A stretch of DNA of 64,000 bases from Nannochloris sp. 'desiccata'. Taxonomy: Eukaryota > Chlorophyta > Trebouxiophyceae > Chlorellales > Chlorellaceae. Position 1 is the first letter of the stretch. Every line of letters starts with the position of its first letter. Position numbers and translations under genes: made by a program. The DNA lies in NCBI GenBank assembly GCA_019044685.2, contig JAGTXX020000009.1:1302001-1366000 (forward strand). The letters run 5' to 3'. This document shows, piece by piece, positions 13,290 to 23,701 of the stretch. The notes below the pieces were generated by a model. That model was not told the DNA's origin. It made no database searches and saw only the letters and a list, made by a program, of their open reading frames with translations.

Positions 13290-13738
13290 GTTTTCTTTTA
13301 CAGTTTGGTATACATTTTATATATATATATCCCATATCGATCATCGATGTAGTTGTAAATCATTAGATTGAAATAACGAAAGCATATTAAAACATCAAGC
13401 GAATATAAAGTATTGGTACAACCAATACAACTAAAAGATTTTCATGGGTTGGGCCGGGTGGTGGTGGTGGCAGAAGTCGCAGAGGGGTACGTACGTAAAG
13501 TTCATTCAAACAAGGGAAAACAATATGATTTCGTGTTGAAAACCCGTATTTATTGATACTATAAAAGGAAGTAGGCAGAAGCTAAGTTGAATGAGTTTCA
13601 AAAAAAAAGAGGTAGAATACGAGGGTAGGTAGGGTAAAGCATTTTTCTTCTTCTTCTGTTCTATATATGAAGGAAGCATTTTTAAGGTAATTATGAATCC
13701 TTTGCTTCATTTAAGAAAGATTTTGGGAATGAATGGCT
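13290..13738. other. Convergent intergenic region, no gene seen
   Basis: Holds the 3' ends of two convergent genes. It contains a (TA)n tract near 13318-13330 and scattered A-rich stretches. I see no open reading frame with family motifs and no RNA gene. Confidence 0.5.
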
Positions 13739-15042
13739 TTATATTGCCAACAGCCCTTGGCACAGATGCTTCTGCCTCAGGACAGGGGCAGCGGCGGCAG
13801 CACGGAGTGGAGGTGGAGGAGCAGGGACATCAGTAACCACGCAATGGTACCCAGATCGACCGCGCCTTTTGCGCCGAGGGCGGTCACGGGGAGCAGGGCC
13901 AGGCACCCAAGGCTCAGCACCAGGGTTTAAGCCAAGGCGGCCAGCAGCAGGGACAGCATTGACGGGAGCAGAGCCTTGACGAGTGCAATCTCCCAAAGGA
14001 GATTTAGCTTTCGTCTTTTTACCGCCATTGGCAGCAGTAAAAGGTCCAAGCACGGAACCATGTGCACTCATAGGGGTGCATCCACCAGGGGTGCCGCTGC
14101 TGCTGGCATCGGAAATCGAGCGACCCAAGGCAAGGGTGGGAGGAGCAGCAGCAGTGACGGTGGAGATGGCGGGGGGAGAGAAAACAGCCTCCTCTTCGTC
14201 GTTGATTTCGACGATTTCCACCACGTTGTTGGGCTCCCTTGCAGCCTGCCTCTGCTGAAGCAAGCTGCGGAGGCCGCAGCGGAGAGCGACAACCTGCATT
14301 GCCAAAGCAGGTCTTACTAAGCCAGGGGACCTGGCAAGGACTACCTGGGCCACCTTATCCATACCATAGCCTCTCCAGAGGAGGTCATCACCTCCAGTAG
14401 GCCACCCCATGGCCATGTCCAGCTCATCTAGCTGCGACATCAAAGTTCTCAGCTGGGGAGCCAAGCTGAGGATGATGGGCCCGTCCATCAAAACCGTAGT
14501 AAACGCATCTAAGGTCGCAGGGATTCTAATAAGCGCGGCAGCGTCTTCAAAAGCTGCACGTCTCTGCGCTTTAAGCTCAGTAGCTGTGAGAGCGCTGGTT
14601 GAATTGGTTGCCATGGCACTCTCAGCTGAACCTGTCGAAAGAGCGACTAATAGTCCATCTTCCAACTTGTGAGAGTTAGGTCCGTTGCTCAGAGCCCTCG
14701 TAATGGCATTAGCCTCTCTCTTGGCTTGACGAGCCTTCTTTCCGCGACCGCAGCAAGATCGCAAGGCGACGATGCCGACTCCAGTGAGGACTGCAGCAGA
14801 GTTGAGAAGTAGGGACGAGTGTTAGTAATATTAAAATATTATTGAAGGGCATCAGAGGATAGATTACGTTGTGCAATAGCCAGCACCACACATCCTCAAT
14901 TATCAACAACGAGCAGCATGTGAGTAATTCGCGTGCTGCAGCGACCTCCCGTGCGCATCAATTGACTTTATAAAACATATGTAGTATACTCACCTGCGCC
15001 AAAGACGCTAAAAATTAATCTTCCAGCTTGGGATCGTCCCAT
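13739..15042 (-). CDS. Unrecognised membrane-anchored protein (duplicated family)
   Basis: I do not recognise this family. Exon 1 (14994-15042) encodes 16 residues, MGRSQAGRLIFSVFGA. Exon 2 is 13739-14790, and the join gives an N-terminal hydrophobic stretch (LIFSVFGAVLTGVGIVAL) followed by SCCGRGKKARQAKR, so a short membrane anchor with a basic flank is likely. About 366 residues. The middle is helical and hydrophobic (VLMDGPIILSLAPQLRTL, GDDLLWRGYGMDKVAQVV), then an acidic patch (VVEIVEINDEEEAVF), then a Pro, Arg and Ala-rich tail. Two damaged copies of the same gene lie within the next 2 kb upstream, so the locus is unstable. Both exons stay open with consensus GTGAG and TGCAG splice sites, suggesting this copy is functional. 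Confidence 0.7.
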
Positions 15043-15549
15043 ATTGGTAAATTGCGATCGCTGATTAAGAAATAAGCAGCTGTCTAAACGGCAAGTGAAT
15101 GCCAGAAACCAATCTATTAAAGATTGCACCACTCACAAAAAATGCGGCGTGTATAGTTTTAAAGCTAGATTAATATGGAACGGAGCGCAGTTGGAGACCG
15201 AATTTATACCACCCACCAGCCAAGACCTTTCTACATCAAGGTGGACCCCAGGTGCAAAAAAGTAAAAAGCAGCTCCAGTTTAGACCAGTACAGAACGTTA
15301 TCTCACAGCAATACATGGCGATGCGTATGAAAGAGAATCCATGTTGCTCAATTATGCGGTCTGAAAAGCATACCGGCGTTGTCATCACACACACGGCAGA
15401 GGCAGCAGCTAAGCTAGATGCAGCCTCTCAATCCACAAGCTCACAAGGTATTCACGGGCCTCGATAGAGGCTAGAATAAGAGGGATTGCTTGCAGTTTCT
15501 TGAAGGGACGAGTAACTGGCACTAATTCCTCACTTGCATCTGAAACTTG

Positions 15550-15825
15550 CACTTGGGCTGGCTCCCATCGAGCGGCTATTGACTCCCGAGGTTGTAGAGC
15601 AGAAACGTACTGCCTTTGAGCTTATTTCGACCTTTGATAGCCGTATCCGTAGAAAAATATAATGCTACGCTGATGGACGGGCCCATCATTTTCAGCTTGG
15701 CTCCCCAGCTGAGAACTTTGATGTCGCAGCTAGGTGAGCTGGACACGGGATGGCCCGCTGGAGGTGATGACCTCCTCTGGAGAGGCTGTGGTATCAACAA
15801 CGTGGCCCAGGTAGTCAAAGAGTGA
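15550..15825 (+). pseudogene. Inverted, truncated copy of the 13.7 kb gene
   Basis: Plus-strand fragment related to the middle of the unrecognised gene at 13739-15042. The translated match is TLMDGPIIFSLAPQLRTLMSQ, then TGWPAGGDDLLWRGCG. The preceding stretch reads TPEVVEQKRTAFELISTF in another frame, resembling the parent's ATELKAQRRAAFEDAAALI, so at least one frameshift separates the pieces. No start, N-terminus or C-terminus is preserved. It runs opposite to the parent and forms an inverted repeat with the copy at 16.6-16.85 kb. Confidence 0.65.
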
Positions 15826-16088
15826 GTGGGTGTGCATTTGGTGCCTTTCTACGTCCATATTTATAATGACCAAGAGAATACTCGCTATAAACGTTGGTTG
15901 GATCGGTAGGAATAGCTTTATACAGCAGGTGAAACTTCTCTTCGCCCAATTGCGTCTTGAGCACGGCAGTGGTGTAGCGCCCACCTGGCAGCTGGTCTTT
16001 GGCAAATTTTCTGTAATATTTCTAGCATGCCACGCATTGAAGCTCGTCTGATATGATAGGCATGGTCGATCTGGGTACCATTGCGTGG

Positions 16089-16845
16089 TTACTGATGTCC
16101 CTGCTCCTCCACCTCCACTCCACTGGACTGACCACGCCTTTCATGACGAGGGCGGACACAGGGAGCAGGGCCAGGCACCCAATGCTCAGCATCAGGGTTT
16201 AGGCTAAGGCGGCCAACAGCAGTGACATCATTGACGGGAGCAGAGCTTTGACAAGTGCAATCTCCCAAAGGAGATTCAGATTTAGCTTTTCCAGACCCAT
16301 TTGCAGCACTAAAAGGTCCAAGCACGGAACCATGTGCACTCATAGTGGTGCAGCCAACAGCGGTGCCGCTGCTGCTGGCATCGGAAATCGAGCGACCCAA
16401 GGCAAGGGTGGGAGGAGCAGCAGCAGTGACGGTGGAGATGGCGGGGGGAGAGAAAACAGCCTCCTCTTCGTCGTTGATTTCGACGATTTCCACCACGTTG
16501 TTGGGCTCCCTTGCAGCCTGCCTCTGCTGAAGCAAGCTGCGGAGAGCGACAACCTGCATTGTCAAAGCAGGTTTCACTAAGCCAGGGGACCTGACAAGGA
16601 CCACCTGGGCCACGTTATCCATACCATAGCCTCTCCAGCTCATCTAGCTGCGACATCAAAGTTCTCAGCTGGGGAGCCAAGCTGAGGATGATGGACGGGC
16701 CCATCATCGCAGCATTCTAATGTTCTAAAGATACGGCTATATACATCAAAGGTCGAAATAAGCTCAAAGGCAGCACGTTTCCGCAGACGTTACAACCTCC
16801 AGAGTCAATAGCCTCCCAACGGGAGCCAGCCCAAGTGCAGGTTTA
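16089..16845 (-). pseudogene. Degenerate same-strand copy of the 13.7 kb gene
   Basis: Second copy of the parent gene in the same orientation. Bases around 16372-16560 nearly match 14100-14290 of the parent and encode the same NNVVEIVEINDEEEAVFSPP and LALGRSISDASSSGT segments. Compared with the parent it lacks the MAMGWPTGGDDLL segment (deletion between SQLDELD and WRGYGMDN). Its upstream part is frameshifted, and its C-terminal tail leaves the parental frame. A separate short internal deletion removes a few residues in LRCGLRSLL. It is probably non-functional, although an open stretch of about 184 codons survives. Confidence 0.65.
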
Positions 16846-17373
16846 CCGTAAAATTGAAAACGTAGTTATAGTGACGTCATATCTATAGAAAAAAATGATT
16901 ATTGTATGTTGAAATTGTGTAAAATTCGTTCGGGGCAACTTTTTCTCATTACATTGATTGAACTCGCCTCGCTACTCTGCGGCCAGAAAGCCTTGGCAGG
17001 CAGTTTCCCTGCATGACAAATCGTGATAGCTCATAAAGGTAGGATCTACCCCAAAACGGTAAACTTTACTTCAGGCACTTCAATGAATCAAAAAAAAATC
17101 CAGGCAACTCTGTTCAGAGAAAAAGAGCAGCTTTAGTGACTACAACGCCAGCATCAGCGAGCAGAAGCTAAATAAGTTTAAAATAAATTAAAATGAAGAT
17201 ACCACGCTGATGGTCCTTGTTACTTGTCGAGGCAAGCTTATCGAGGCATGACTGCACTGTTCAGAGCAAAGCAGGCTTCGCAGCAGACCCTTAATGGACG
17301 CAGCTACTGAGAACTTGTCTTTGCTTCGCATGTATATAGGCCCTCGGAACCGATTTCCGCTTAAATTGTCAAC
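16846..17373. other. Intergenic region upstream of AAAP transporter
   Basis: About 530 bp with no supported gene. Short open stretches on both strands lack any family motif. It probably includes the promoter and 5' UTR of the AAAP transporter starting at 17374. Confidence 0.4.
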
Positions 17374-18978
17374 ATGGCTACAGCAACAGTCGAGCGCGTT
17401 ACGTATCGAGAGGGCAACAAGTATCCCCAAGGCTTGGGAGGAGCCGGCGGTGTTGGCGAGGAAGCAGGGCCAGCTTTGCATGAACCTCTTTTACCCAGCA
17501 CTACTCCTGCAGCTCCACCACCACGTCCAGGGCAAGTTACATAACAGTTACATAACTAGAATACGTAGCTTGTTTATAAACATCTACCAATTGAGCTGAC
17601 GTAACCGGCTGGATCTTGCTCTGCTTCCACTTCTTTTTTAACCTATTATTTCTTTTCCCGTGCTTCTGTTCGCAGAGAAGTAACTGCTCCAGTAAGTCTA
17701 CATGAGCAACACGCTCAATCACTTCGCGCTGCAGGAGCCAACCTCGCAAAAGCCATGCTCGGCGTCGGTCTTCTTGCTTTGCCAAAAGTCACTTCTCTTC
17801 TCGGCATTGGGACGACACTTATTTTCTTGGCCTTTATCGCGTTTTTAACCTACCTCAGCTTGCATTACTGCACTGTAGCATCTTCAAGAACGGGTATTGT
17901 TCATTATAGCGACGTAGTGCGCGACCAAACTGGTTTGTTCGGTCAAACGTTGCTCGATCTCTCGCTAATTATCAATGGAGCTGGTGTTCTTATCATTGCT
18001 TTGATCGTGATAGGAGACATTTTGGTAGGCTCTGATGGTCAAGGGCTGCTTTCTCCCGCATGCGGAGACCGTTCGACAGTCTTAGCTGTCGTCACCGTCG
18101 TGCTTATCGCTCCGTTGGTGTCTGTCACTCGCTTGCAAACTCTGGCTGGCGCTTCTGTGCTAGGTGTTGCAGCCATTGTTGGCTGGTCTCTACTCACTCT
18201 TCTGCTCTTTATTATCGCTGGAACCAACGATCAATTACATCACATGGCTTGGTGGCCTTCTAGAAAAAGTAAATTTGTAGGACATGGCTTTGAAAGTGCA
18301 GTCCAAGTGATTGCTACCTTGCCTGTCATCCTTGTCGCCTTTATTTGCCAGATGTCATTGCAAGGTGTTTTACGCGATTTGCAGTACGTGCGAGACCGTC
18401 AAGTTGATAAAATTTCTTCTACTGCGTTGATGATTACTGTAATTTCCTACGCAGCAATTGGGATTTTCTCTTATGGCGTATTTGGAAAGAACGTCAGTCC
18501 AGACGTGCTGCAAAGTTTCACTGTCGATGCTTTGGAGCCACTTCTTTCCCAGAAGGTAGCTCAAGCTGCTTTTGTGGCTGTTCGTTTGGGCTTTTTGATT
18601 TCCTTATTGGGAACATTCCCCTTACAGATGACTCCATTACGTGACGCTTTATGGAAGCTACTCTTCAGACAAGAGCTGAGAGGGCCTGGCCTTTGGCTCG
18701 TCACCTACTTGCTTCTTGCGGGCGTCTTGATGGCGGCAGCTTGGATTGAATCAATTTGGGAACCTTTGGTACTGATCGGTAGTACTGCTGGTGTCTTAAT
18801 TGCATTGATTTTCCCAGGGCTATTGGCTATACAGACCCCTGAGTTGCTAACTGAGCCGTTGGGTGCGCATCGATGGCGGCAGGTCGGTGGTGTGGTTTTA
18901 GTTTTTGTCGGACTGGTGATTGGTGTGTTTGGATTGATTCGTGTTTTTGCTTTTAGAGATCCATTCGGGGAAGGTTAG
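17374..18978 (+). CDS. AAAP-family amino acid transporter (copy 1)
   Basis: Amino acid/auxin permease family transporter, about 486 residues with roughly 11 membrane segments. Exon 1 (17374-17531) encodes a soluble N-terminus from MATATVERVTYREGN to PPPRPG. Exon 2 (17676-18978) begins with the hydrophobic core. The reading frames join only if the first intron begins GC (donor gg/gcaagt), a GC-AG intron. The GT three bases on gives the wrong phase. The core shows NLAKAMLGVGLLALPKV, typical of the first AAAP helix, then LIINGAGVLIIALIVIGDIL and QVIATLPVILVAFICQMSL. Substrate is unknown. A second divergent member lies at 53611-55148. Confidence 0.88.
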
Positions 18979-19254
18979 AATCCATCACCCGATAGGAATC
19001 TTGTGAAAATAAGTTGCTAGAGATCTTTTCTGTTTGTATTATGTTGAAAGCTATCCTTTCCCTTTGGTTGTTTCTACACACACACACAAGGTAGCGGCCT
19101 TATTTTTGTGGATAATAATTTCGACTTACTCGTGCTTATTAACACGTTGTTTTACTGTCTGTAAAGATATAAAGAAGTATAAAGAAGTAGAAAAATTGTA
19201 CATGAGATTATCAAGTTCTTAAAAGTTTATTTTATTTGAGTTTCCGGTTAATTT

Positions 19255-20460
19255 TTAACTTTCCGGCCTTGCCATCGGACTGGCAATCAACTCTGTCGCT
19301 CGAGCATCTAAAGAACCTTCTTCTACCTCTGCAGGGTTGCGACTATTATTCATACTACTTTCAGATTCAAAATAATCATCTGAACTAATTCCTTGCACGC
19401 GTTGATATTTTCCTCCCCTTTCTCCTCCTCCTCGTATTCTAAGTCTCTTGTCGACAAATTCAAAACCGTCGAAACCAGCGCCATCCCGTTTCGCTTCTCC
19501 AGCGTAGGAATACAACGCAATTCCAGCAGCTACAAACAGAAAAGCAACTAAAAATGAAATTGCACTCCATGCAGAAAAACCTCCAAAGAATATAAGGCGC
19601 GCTACGGCGCTCCAAAGATCAGAAGAAAGGAGCGATAAATTCAAAATTGCTGCCCCTCCCCATTGCAACTCAAAGGGGACCAAAGAATAAAAGGCAAACA
19701 TAGAGAAGCCAAAAGCTATCCATGGCCCTATAAATGTGCTTAAATCAGGCCAGGCGGTGGTGTGGTAAACTAGAGTTTGTACTTCACTCGTTAGTACGGA
19801 CTGGCAAATGGAAAATACGAGACCAAAACAGCCCAGCATACACAGCAGCTCTGAGGGTTCTACATCACCAAGTAGATGCTCTTGTAGTACATTGCATCCT
19901 GCATAGAGTGACGCACCTAGGATAACGAGGATATCTCCCCAAAATGAGAAATTATTGCTGCTTGATTGTTCTTCATTGCCACTATCAACGCCTCCGCCAC
20001 CACCGCTGCTGCCACCATCAAATTGTCTATCAGTAGCTACCAATACAGCGAGCCCTACAATACATAGTGCAGCACCTCCATAATGGCCTTTCTTATACGC
20101 AGCAAGACTCATTACTCGGGTTAGAGCTAATGCGACTGGAATTGACCAGCAATCGAGAAGGGTGATTGAAGTAACACTAGAGTAGCGGAAAGCAACTACC
20201 ACTAGAAAGTTCGCTTCAACATCTAGAAAGGCAAGACCAGCATACTGCCACCATGGTCTCGTGGGAGGTTTCAATGCTGTTCCCTGTAGTAGCCGTAGAG
20301 AGCCATAAATGATGGCTAACAAAAGATAATTGAGAGACGACTGCATGGCGGGGAAGCTCAGGCCTGCATTTGCAAGTGCTGTCGAGGCTGAGGCAGCGAT
20401 GGCAATTAGGAGAGCTAGTAGCTGTCCAAGAAGTATACATTTAGCTAGATCAGAGGCCAT
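19255..20460 (-). CDS. SLC35F1/F2-like (DUF914) membrane transporter
   Basis: Member of the drug/metabolite transporter superfamily similar to the SLC35F1/F2 group, about 401 residues and unspliced. About ten hydrophobic segments are visible, starting CILLGQLLALLIAIAASAS. Group features include LDVEANFLVVVAFRYSSVTS, LDCWSIPVALALTRV, FWGDILVILGASLYAGCNV and EPSELLCMLGCFGLV. A Ser/Gly-rich loop (GGSSGGGGGVDSGNEEQSSS) sits between helices, and the C-terminus is hydrophilic with possible trafficking signals. Substrate is not known for most members. The start is a clear ATG with the first helix beginning eight residues later. Confidence 0.88.
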   Translation of the reverse strand: MASDLAKCILLGQLLALLIAIAASASTALANAGLSFPAMQSSLNYLLLAIIYGSLRLLQGTALKPPTRPWWQYAGLAFLDVEANFLVVVAFRYSSVTSITLLDCWSIPVALALTRVMSLAAYKKGHYGGAALCIVGLAVLVATDRQFDGGSSGGGGGVDSGNEEQSSSNNFSFWGDILVILGASLYAGCNVLQEHLLGDVEPSELLCMLGCFGLVFSICQSVLTSEVQTLVYHTTAWPDLSTFIGPWIAFGFSMFAFYSLVPFELQWGGAAILNLSLLSSDLWSAVARLIFFGGFSAWSAISFLVAFLFVAAGIALYSYAGEAKRDGAGFDGFEFVDKRLRIRGGGERGGKYQRVQGISSDDYFESESSMNNSRNPAEVEEGSLDARATELIASPMARPES

Positions 20461-20806
20461 AATGGCCTAATTTATCCCCTTGTAAACCTTTTGGCGACTA
20501 GGGAAAGGAGATTCGATTCACAATCAGTCTCTAATTAATTGGCAAGATTTCCATAACGGGAGTCAATTTCAGGGTAAGATGAAGTTTCTCGTGCCGATAA
20601 TGTTGATTTTACAATGGGAATTGCATGTACAAATTGTGGGTTTTGAAGAACATTTGCTCTGGCAATTCTTTTATTCCTGTTTACGTGACCTTGCCAGCAC
20701 CTTGTCTTAAAAAATATTAAAATGCATACAGGTTATTTACACTTTTGAAGCAAACCAATACACCAGTTGGTAAGAGTAATTCTCCTGAATAGCTTGTGAT
20801 CACAAA
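20461..20806. promoter_or_regulatory. Divergent intergenic region
   Basis: About 346 bp between the start codons of the leftward SLC35F-like gene and the rightward VASt/DysF gene, so it should hold both promoters. It is AT-rich and no specific motif is recognised. Confidence 0.35.
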
Positions 20807-23402
20807 ATGTCAAAGCCTGATTGGCCAGGTTTACCAGATGGGCCAGGTTCCATCTTGCTTTCTGATATCGAGGTAGATAAACCATTGGACGAGGCGTTTA
20901 TCTTGTTGCACGGCGGGTTCAATGAGTTTCGGGTGAGTTGCTATTTAGGAAACAGCAACTGATCTTCAATGTTTTGTTGTGCCAATGACGATAACCCCTT
21001 GAAGCTTATCTCCTGACAGCCTTAATATTCCAGCAAGCTAATTCGCTACTACCTTACTTTTGATTCCATAGAAAAATGTCGTTGCAGCATGCAAAAACGA
21101 AGACTACGCCAACACAGGGTGGCTCGATTCAATTGATGCCGCCCTGGCTGCTCCCCCATCCTCTACAAATCTCGAAACAATTGCCAATCTTAAACCTGGC
21201 ATGGCATACAAAGCCACCTTTCTCACTCTTGCAATGGGCGCCATGTGCCAAACCACAGAACTAGGCCGTGTAATTGAACTCGTACCTGATAAGAAAATTG
21301 TTGTCGAAGCCACCATCTGCACCGCTGTCAAATACGGAGACACCTTCCGCCCTGTAACCCGGCGTACATTTGAAGTGTTAGGGTCCGAACGTACTCGTAT
21401 CAAAACTTTAGGTGCTGTGGTGTTCATTAGCTCAGTTAATGGCATGATTAAGGGGATGATCCAGAAAGGAGCGGTACAAGGTATGCGGGACTCTTTTGCC
21501 AAAATCGAAACCGTGATGTCTGATTGTGCGAAAATACATCCGTACCAAGAAGGTACCGGGGTCGCATTGGGATTACCACCTGCAGCTGCAATTGCTGCTA
21601 CTGTCAAACAACCTTCTCGATTGAGAAATATTTTGGAAACTATAGCCGGAGCAACGGTGGTAGATGAACTGGATTCATGGGCTTCATTTTTACACGCTGC
21701 TTTAGCGCATTTACCATTTTTAAGTGGTATGACGTCCGATGCAGTGCTATGTGTGATTCTAGCGTTCTTTTCCTTTGAAATTATCAGGATTTGTTTATTG
21801 GTTTTAAAATTTTGTGCCTCAGCTGGGCGGCACCCACAAGACACCTTGTCATGGGTCTCTTATTATATTTTTAAATTTATTCACGTGCCGCAAAACGTGA
21901 CGGAGGTCTTTACAACAGTTGCTATTGCCTTTTTTGCTCGGGAAGTAATGGGGAAGTTTGCTTCTTTGTTGCCGCAGCCTCCCAGCAGTGGCAGTCGTCC
22001 TCCTTCTGCTGCTGGTGCAAATAATAATGCGGCGGGGGCGGGCGAAGACAATGAAGGTCAAAGTGGAATCAAGTACGACGGATATGGCCAAGCTATTGCT
22101 GGTACGAATGACAATTATGTCGGTAAAGGGAATAAAACTTTAGAAACGTTGGATAACAAGTCTGAAGTTGCTTTAGAGACTATTAGACAAGGGTTGCAAC
22201 ATATCGGAAAGCTGGGGGCAAGCAATCGGGCAAGGGTTCGACAAAACCGACAGGATAAAAGGGAGAAGATCGCTGAGAAAGTCCAAGAACGACGTCAACA
22301 ACATGCTCAAAAGAAACAACAAGGTGCCAGTAGTGCTTTAGTTTCTCCGGATTCTGATACAGCTGCAATTGCCGTAGCTGCTGCGGCCGACTGGGGGGTC
22401 CCTCAGGGTTCCGCCCCGACTACCACCACCACCACTACCACAGCTCCCGCTGCGGCTTTAAGTGGCACATCTTCTACTCTTTCCCCCGCCGCAGAATATG
22501 GAGCATCCCCTCGGTCAGCAACAGCGTCTCAATTTGATCCAGATGAAGCTGCATTGCTTGATGATCCCCATCATCTATCAACCGAAGGCTACTCGGGACC
22601 AGAGTTGTCGTCCCGACTTCGGAGCTGTGCCGTCGTTGAATCTATATTCGAAAATGAAAGATTGCAGCCATTTAGAGGATGGGGACACACGTGGCCTGGT
22701 CATTTCTTGCCTACAGATCGTGTATTACATTGGTCTACCAACGATCCTGGTGAAGAGCCTGATTCTCTGGCCTCTCAAGAAATAAAAGAGGTGGCGCCCT
22801 TACCTCCACCCGGCTGGAGATGGGTAGAGCCTAAATGGCATTTGGATTTGTCCGGTGTTTTTTCTGATTCCACCGATAATGATGGGTGGAGTTATGGGTT
22901 GGATTTTCCTTGGGTGTTGTATCCATTTATTCCAGGGACAGGAAGAAAGAAAATTGCCGATTTTGTAAGGAGGCGCCGTTGGTTGAGAACTCGGGTACCA
23001 ATTTTAATAGAGGTGGAAGGTGAAGTGGAGGCCGTTATGGCTGAAGCTGGTGCTGATGCTGCTGCTGCTGCTGCTTGTAATGAAGGCGAAATATCTTCTA
23101 GTGCGGTTGGTTTCGAGCGAGATGAAGTGAAAGAGACTGGGATAGATAGTGGAGGAGGGAGTAATACGAGCAGCATCAGCGGCGGTGGCGGTGGAGCTGT
23201 TGCAGAAGCTTTGCAACAGAGTATCGGCATTGATAGAACCTTTGGTAGTGCTGTGGAAGAGCTGGAAGTTTGTGTTGGCGAGATACCAAAAGAAGTGGGA
23301 CTTGAGAAGGAAGGAAAGAAGGAACGTGATTTGATGCCTGCACCACCACCGCTGCTGCGGGCGCCTCCAAACGGAGAGGCAGCGCAACCCTCCGAAGAAT
23401 GA
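20807..23402 (+). CDS. VASt-domain plus dysferlin-domain (DysF) membrane protein
   Basis: Likely sterol/lipid-binding contact-site protein. Exon 1 (20807-20932) encodes MSKPDWPGLPDGP to FILLHGGFNEFR, and exon 2 (21072-23402) continues KNVVAACKNEDYANTGWLD, about 818 residues. Residues about 20-205 form a VASt-type (StAR-related) fold, including KATFLTLAMGAMCQTTELG and AVVFISSVNGMIKG. Hydrophobic segments near 258-291 and 310-325 suggest membrane anchoring. The C-terminal half carries a DysF pair near 548-690: FENERLQPFRGWGHTWPG, WRWVEPKWHLD, DGWSYGLDFPW, then FVRRRRWLRTRV. No GRAM domain precedes the VASt, unlike many VASt proteins. Poly-Ala, Thr and Gly tracts lie between domains. I know of no well-described protein with this domain pair. 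Confidence 0.82.
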
Positions 23403-23701
23403 GTTTAATAGTTAGTTACTATATAGATGTATAGGTCAGGTACCATCTTAACAAGTTGATACTACTTTAAGCAGTAAAGAAAAGCAGCAAAGAAAAGAAA
23501 CAAACACACACCGTGTGTGTGGCACAGCATGGTTTCAACCAGAATTTAAAATTTCTGAGATACAAGTGAGAAATGTTGCTGAAGTTTTCACAATGTTATT
23601 TGCAATTTTCAATCATTTGCATTATAGCTACTAGATACATAGATTCTCGCCCCTTGTGCATTCTCCAACGCTTCCCGATCTCTGCGATTTTTAAATTAAA
23701 A

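Larger units (their letters stand above)
15541..16845. repeat. Inverted repeat arms of about 200 bp
   Basis: Bases 15541-15740 and the reverse complement of about 16650-16845 are closely similar, for example sharing the string for cacttgggctggctccc and tgcctttgagcttatttcga. The arms flank about 0.9 kb that includes the degenerate copy. This is an inverted duplication made from pieces of the unrecognised gene family, not the termini of a recognisable transposon. No transposase is present. Confidence 0.6.

Noticed and set aside
15252..15467. Plus-strand ORF upstream of the inverted copy
   Set aside because: Only weak resemblance to the parent's N-terminus, and no start or splice context, so not called.
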